A stretch of DNA of 64,000 nt from Thamnaconus septentrionalis (lineage: Eukaryota > Chordata > Actinopteri > Tetraodontiformes > Monacanthidae): the NCBI GenBank assembly GCA_009823395.1, contig CM020508.1:9828515-9892514 (forward strand), read 5' to 3'. Both the position numbers and the translations under genes were made by a program. The stretch's first letter is position 1. Each line of letters opens with the position of its first letter. Below the pieces are notes generated by a model. It was given only the letters and a program-made list of their open reading frames with translations. It made no database searches and was not told where the DNA came from. Below, in pieces: positions 59,439 to 64,000 of this stretch.

Positions 59439-60684
59439 TCCGGAGACGTCCATCGTTTTTGGATGCAAATCAAGTCGCAACAAAGCTTTGCGAGAGAGGC
59501 TGTTACTAGGCAACCCCGCGCTGCCTTCGTAATTTGGTTGGCCGTGCTTTACATCGTGCGCGCTGGCGCAGTATATTTATTGGACTTTATGAGAACACGT
59601 CCCCTTGGTTGGGATTCACTCGCTCGCCTCGCTAACAGAGCGTCGGGTTTACGACGTGAGGGGGTTTAGGGGAGGGGCCGGTGGAGGGAGAGACGCTGCG
59701 CTAGTAAACCGACCCTGTGGTGGCTGACGGTGTTTCTTGTCGCTGCCTACAGCTGCGTTCACACGCTGTGCTCGGCTACCGAGGTTCACATCAGATTCCA
59801 GGTGGATAGGTAGATAACGGCTACTGAAGTAGACGGTGCACGACCAAACCAACACCAGTAGGAACCATTAAAAAAACTGGTTCAACTGGTTTTTTTGGTT
59901 GGTCTAAATTGCTAGAAAAAATTAATCAAACGCCCTATTTTGTCAATGAATAAAAATGACCTTAAAGTTGTGGGCGTGGCTACAGCTTTGTTAGCCAAGT
60001 GTAGTGGCGGGCGTTGGCGGTGCATGCTCCAATCACGGCTGACCTCCGGTACCACACACACATCCAAATCTGGAATTGTTGGAATTGTGACCGTGAATCA
60101 ATCTCAAGGCCACCTTTATGCACATAGGCTTGTTAATTTAACTGTATACTTCTTAATTCCTGCCACCTGCAGGAAGGACGAGGTACTTCAGTGGAGGCTC
60201 AGCACCTTCCTGTTTACTCCCAGTTTACTTCCAGTAAATGTGCATGGATGAAACCGAAGTTATTTCCATAAAATTTGGAGAGCAGTCATAAATCTTCTCG
60301 CGGCGTGTAAATAAAAGGAGCGTTCAGTTTATAGTAGTAACCCAGTTTGTTCTGCTGATATGTTTGAATATGGTGGGTGTGGGTCTGTCTGTGTGAGTGT
60401 GTGTGAGAGAGAGAGAGAGAATTGGGGGGGTCATTTGTGGCAGTGATTCATCTCCTCTGTACTGTAAACCCCCCCCTCCCTCCAACACCTCCAGCGTGCA
60501 TTTTATTACATTTCTTTTTGTGCCTCTGCAATGTTGACAGCTGTGGCTGGAGAAACTTTGTTCTGGATGTGAGTGACAATCCATAGTCTCTCTATTCAAT
60601 CATCATCATCATCACCATTATTATCATTATTATTATTATTATTATTGTTTGCAGGAGTAGTTTTACAAGTACTTGTACTAGTGG
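59439..60684. other. intronic stretch, no gene
   Basis: (GA)n at 60403-60420 and ATC/ATT runs at 60601-60646. No exon is recognised. Confidence 0.5.
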
Positions 60685-60939
60685 GTTCTCTCCGGGTTCT
60701 CCGGCTTCCTCCAACAGTCCAAAAACATGCATGTGAGGTCAATTGAATATTATAAATTGTCCTTAGGTGTGCATGTGAGTGTGAATGGTTGTTTGTTTCT
60801 ATGTGGCACTGCGATGAACTGGCGACTTGTCCAGGGTGTCACCCTGCCTTTGCCCTAAGACAGCTGGGATAGGCTCAGCTGACCCCCTGACCCTGAATTG
60901 GAATAAGCGGGTATAGAAGATGAATGAATGAATGAATGT
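60685..60939 (+). mobile_element. L2-like non-LTR retrotransposon 3' end
   Basis: Plus-strand GGTTCTCCGGCTTCCTCC, CCAAAAACATGCATGTGAGG, GTCCAGGGTGTCACCCTGCC, AGACAGCTGGGATAGGCTCA and a terminal GAATGAATGAATG tail. This is the same family as 29776-30012 and better preserved at its 3' end. 5'-truncated. Confidence 0.78.
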
Positions 60940-61679
60940 ACTAGTGTGCCTTTCAGTTGAGCGCTAAAAAATGAATTTTAAAAATTGGGTCACTGTCTTT
61001 TTCTGTAATTTCGTTCTTTACCATCTAACAAATCCAGTTTACTAAATTAATTTTCAACATTTATGATTTAGTGAATATTCTGCTGGAGAGAAACAAAAAG
61101 GGCAGTTTGTGCTGCGAGGCGGTATAAATATCTTCACTCCTTGTCCTAACTGTCTCTGACTCAAACTCATGCATTCAAATCAACAAATGAGCGGGGCCCT
61201 CGCGGAAGTACCCACATTGGCCAGTAGAGGGCCACACCTTTGCTCGTGAGCCGACCTGTTTGAATTTGCTTCAGCCCGACTGCATTAGTGGAGCTTGGTT
61301 GCGTTGCGCCGATCGGCCCCCACAAACAGAGGAGTGAGTCAGAGCAGCTCTGGCCGTGAGTGCTGGTGGCTGCCCGGGCTCCCCTGCGTCTGCCGGGGCA
61401 TCAGGGCAATTAGCGGGGAGCAGATGATCACTGCGCCCACCCTCCAGCCCCTCCCCGCCCCCCTGCCTCTTCCACCCTCACCAGTGTGGCGCCGCCGGGC
61501 CCCACTGGGGCAACAGGGCAGGTGCACGCTGCTCTGGAATAATGGGGAGGGCGGGCAGAAAGTACACACACAGGCCAGAGTAATGAAAGATTAAAAAAAC
61601 ACACACCTACATGTAATAAAATGATGATGTCAACGTTAAGCCCCCTGGTGGGCTGTTAGCGGTTAGTCAGTGGGGTGGG
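60940..61679. other. intronic stretch, no gene
   Basis: AT-rich to 61100, then GC-rich at 61340-61560. No exon is recognised. Confidence 0.5.
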
Positions 61680-61681
61680 GT

Positions 61682-61718
<37 letters not shown>
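61680..61718. repeat. (GT)n(GA)n compound microsatellite
   Basis: GT repeat to 61707 passing directly into GA repeat. Confidence 0.95.
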
Positions 61719-61719
<1 letters not shown>

Positions 61720-61832
61720 AAGTTTAAGAGAGAGCCAAGACCTCATGTCTGTAATTGCATGATGCAGCATTTCCCAGAGTGCAACGTTATACTCCCAACA
61801 CATTATGTATGTGCTTGTGAGTGCATGTTTGT

Positions 61833-61962
61833 GTGTGTGTGTGTGTGTGTGTGTGAACCAAATCGCCAGACTGGCGCCAGACCAAGTCATAATAATAATG
61901 TTCCGGGAGAGCAGACACTTGCTCAGACACAGACAAAGCCAACAAACACACCGACACACACG

Positions 61963-62010
<48 letters not shown>
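61833..62010. repeat. GT array and CA array in opposite sense
   Basis: (GT)n at 61833-61855 and a (CA)n of about 44 bp at 61967-62010, separated by about 110 bp. The two could pair as an imperfect inverted repeat. Confidence 0.93.
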
Positions 62011-62012
<2 letters not shown>

Positions 62013-62898
62013 ATGCAATATAATAAAGTACACAGAAGTGGAGATGGAGCACTATATTGATCATGTTACCACCACATATGGAGTTCATTATGAACAGACT
62101 TTGCAGATCAGGACGGTCAAAATCTGCTGACTCTCCGTTTTTCACGGTTTATTTCCATTCTTTTTGATTTTTTTTTCTTTAATTTGTTGGAATATATATA
62201 TATACATATATATAACCCACAAAAATGGTTAGGGTTAGGGGATTATGGAAAAAAAATATATACATTTTTGTAGCTCGCTTTTCACTCAAAGAAGTTATTG
62301 ATTGAACTGGAAGCCAACAGCAGTGTTGTGACCTTTTTTGTTAGCCATTAACTTGATGGTCTCATGATGTCAAATATGTGAACAGTGCGATGAAGAGGTC
62401 TGTTTGAATTGTCATTTTGCTTCCACTCACGGATCAGACTCTTTAGATATGTGCAGCGAATCACCCAGTTAGACAAACAACGTGTTCTGAAACAATGAAC
62501 TGTTGGATGTGTGCGTTTAAAGGCTGAGAGAAGGTAAAAACTAAGGTCACCTGTTATGGTACGCATTGCATTACAAGTGCATTCTCAAATTTCATCCCCG
62601 AAGTCCAATACTGAAAAGTTTTGGCGAGTGGTGTATTTGCTGATCCCTCCTTCGCACGTATTCCAAGACTTCAATATTCAATCTGAAACTCTCTCCCACC
62701 TACGACCACCGTGGCCCTCCATTCATCAGAAGATACGTCGCTGGAATTACACCGCGCTTCGTGACTTGCTTGCGGCCACGGCTGTGTGTATGACTGCCAA
62801 ATGAGACAATAGAGGACAAATTTAGTCTGATCTCACTGAGCCACCGGCCTGCGAAAGTGGAAAAGTGATCTAAGATCGAGCATAAGCACCAGCGCTGG

Positions 62899-62933
<35 letters not shown>

Positions 62934-63626
62934 AGGGTGTGTTTATGTGTTTGTCAAGCAGACTGATGAGGTCATTCCCTGTGGAAACACAGCACACATG
63001 ACACATCCTGAAATCACTTTTTATTCAATTCCACACAGAGATGATCTCACCTCCTTCTGTCTGTTTGGCTGCTGTACACATTTTAAAAAAAAAAAAAATG
63101 ACCTGAATAATTCAGCGATAATAAAATACATCTCCAACAGTCCCACCTGCCCCCTTGTGTCAAAGAGAGCTTTTTGCTACAGACATAACAAACCTTAATG
63201 TTCTACTTATTTTTTGGATTACAGCACAAGCAGGTGGAACATTTAATAGAATCAGAACCTGAAAACTGCGGCTTTGTTTCGCCCAGAAATACATCAACTG
63301 CAGTTTTTGAGGTTCACCAAACCACGGCACAAACGACCCAGATGTTTAATATTGTGGACCAGTGTTGAATGTCCTCGGTGTTGTGGAAAACAGTCACTGC
63401 AGGAGCTGCTAATTTGGAGCAAATCAAAATAAACAAAAAAGGAAGATAGAAATCTATCTCTCTATTACAATCGTGCTATTTTTTTTTCTTTTGAAATCTG
63501 TTTTAAAAGCGACGACACGGTCAGTCAGTGTGTCATTAATTACTCATCAGCTCACATGACAGAACTGAACCCGACACTCAGGTCTGTCTGGACGTCAGGG
63601 CTTCCAGTCTGGGACCTCCTGCTGCG
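62011..63626. other. intronic stretch, no gene
   Basis: (TA)n at 62191-62214, two TTAGGG units at about 62229-62240, (GT)n at 62902-62929, an A-run at 63085-63099. No exon is recognised. Confidence 0.5.
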
Positions 63627-63782
63627 TCCATCCATCCATCCATCCGTCCATCCGTCCATCCGTCCGTCCTCACATCATCCCATCTCCTCTGCCTCCCAGT
63701 GAACTCCACTCCCACCACTCCCACCACTCCCAGTCCCCCCCCTCCCCCTCCCCCTCTGCCTCCTCCTCCTCCTCCTCCCCCA
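63627..63782. repeat. (TCCA/TCCG)n array and pyrimidine tract
   Basis: TCCATCCG tetranucleotide units at 63627-63669, then a C/T-rich tract with CCTCCT repeats at 63737-63782. Confidence 0.9.
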
Positions 63783-63908
63783 GGACCCTGCTGGCTGTTG
63801 GCTGGAGATGCCAGCCCGTCTGCCCACATTTCCCCCCCGGCTCCCTGGTGGCAGCAGGGGAGGGGGGCTGGAGGGGCGGGGAGGGGTGCCTGGCTGCCCT
63901 GTCTGCGT

Positions 63909-63911
<3 letters not shown>
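63783..63911. other. G/C-rich spacer
   Basis: No coding signal. It separates the pyrimidine tract from the terminal CA array. Confidence 0.5.

Positions 63912-63976
<65 letters not shown>
63912..63976. repeat. (CA)n microsatellite
   Basis: About 65 bp of perfect CA repeat near the window edge. Confidence 0.97.
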
Positions 63977-63983
<7 letters not shown>

Positions 63984-64000
63984 CAATCTGGGTCTCGCAG

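Noticed and set aside
62229..62240. Interstitial telomere repeat
   Set aside because: Only two TTAGGG units, which occur by chance in AT-rich sequence.

Overview
This is vertebrate genomic DNA, most likely from a ray-finned fish. The genes have introns with GT-AG splice sites. The repeats are of teleost type (Tc1-like, PIF/Harbinger-like, hAT-like and L2-like relics), and there are several dozen dinucleotide microsatellites in 64 kb. I see no prokaryotic operon, CRISPR array, rRNA or convincing tRNA. The clade call rests on repeat character and family recognition from memory, not on a search.

The window appears to lie inside the agbl4 locus (cytosolic carboxypeptidase 6, a tubulin deglutamylase), transcribed from the minus strand. 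Only one agbl4 coding exon is recognisable (54576-54792). It encodes 72 residues of the N-terminal, family-specific part, ahead of the catalytic HPGE region. The complete six-exon gene bend5 lies downstream of it on the same strand at 449-8567. BEND5 is a BEN-domain transcription regulator; the model here is about 451 residues. All its exon junctions keep the reading frame. I recall that human BEND5 also sits inside AGBL4, so this looks like conserved nesting of one gene in another's intron.

Layout: 1-448, 3' flank or UTR of bend5. 449-8567, bend5, with a diverged direct repeat pair in intron 4 and a CpG-rich block filling intron 1. 8568-54575, about 46 kb of apparent agbl4 intron. It holds a Harbinger-like relic (10607-11347), a Tc1-like transposase relic (about 23836-24830), L2-like 3' ends (29776-30012, 35171-35241, 50330-50413), a hAT-like MITE (34857-35162), a 320-bp purine tract (35430-35749), a second Tc1-like relic (about 35950-36260), a 650-bp CAGA/CAGG array with a 196-bp higher-order unit (37375-38028) and a palindromic TA-flanked MITE (39062-39368). 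It also holds many GT/GA arrays and AT-rich, TAAT-motif-rich islands that look like possible conserved noncoding elements. 54793-64000, upstream agbl4 intron with more microsatellites and an L2-like fragment (60685-60939).

Functionally there are two minus-strand genes: a cytosolic tubulin-modifying peptidase and a nuclear BEN-domain factor. No undescribed multi-gene system was found. The points most worth a second look are a long UG repeat (as read in RNA) 26 nt past the agbl4 splice donor, two competing acceptors for bend5 exon 4, the 196-bp higher-order array, and several hairpin-forming elements.
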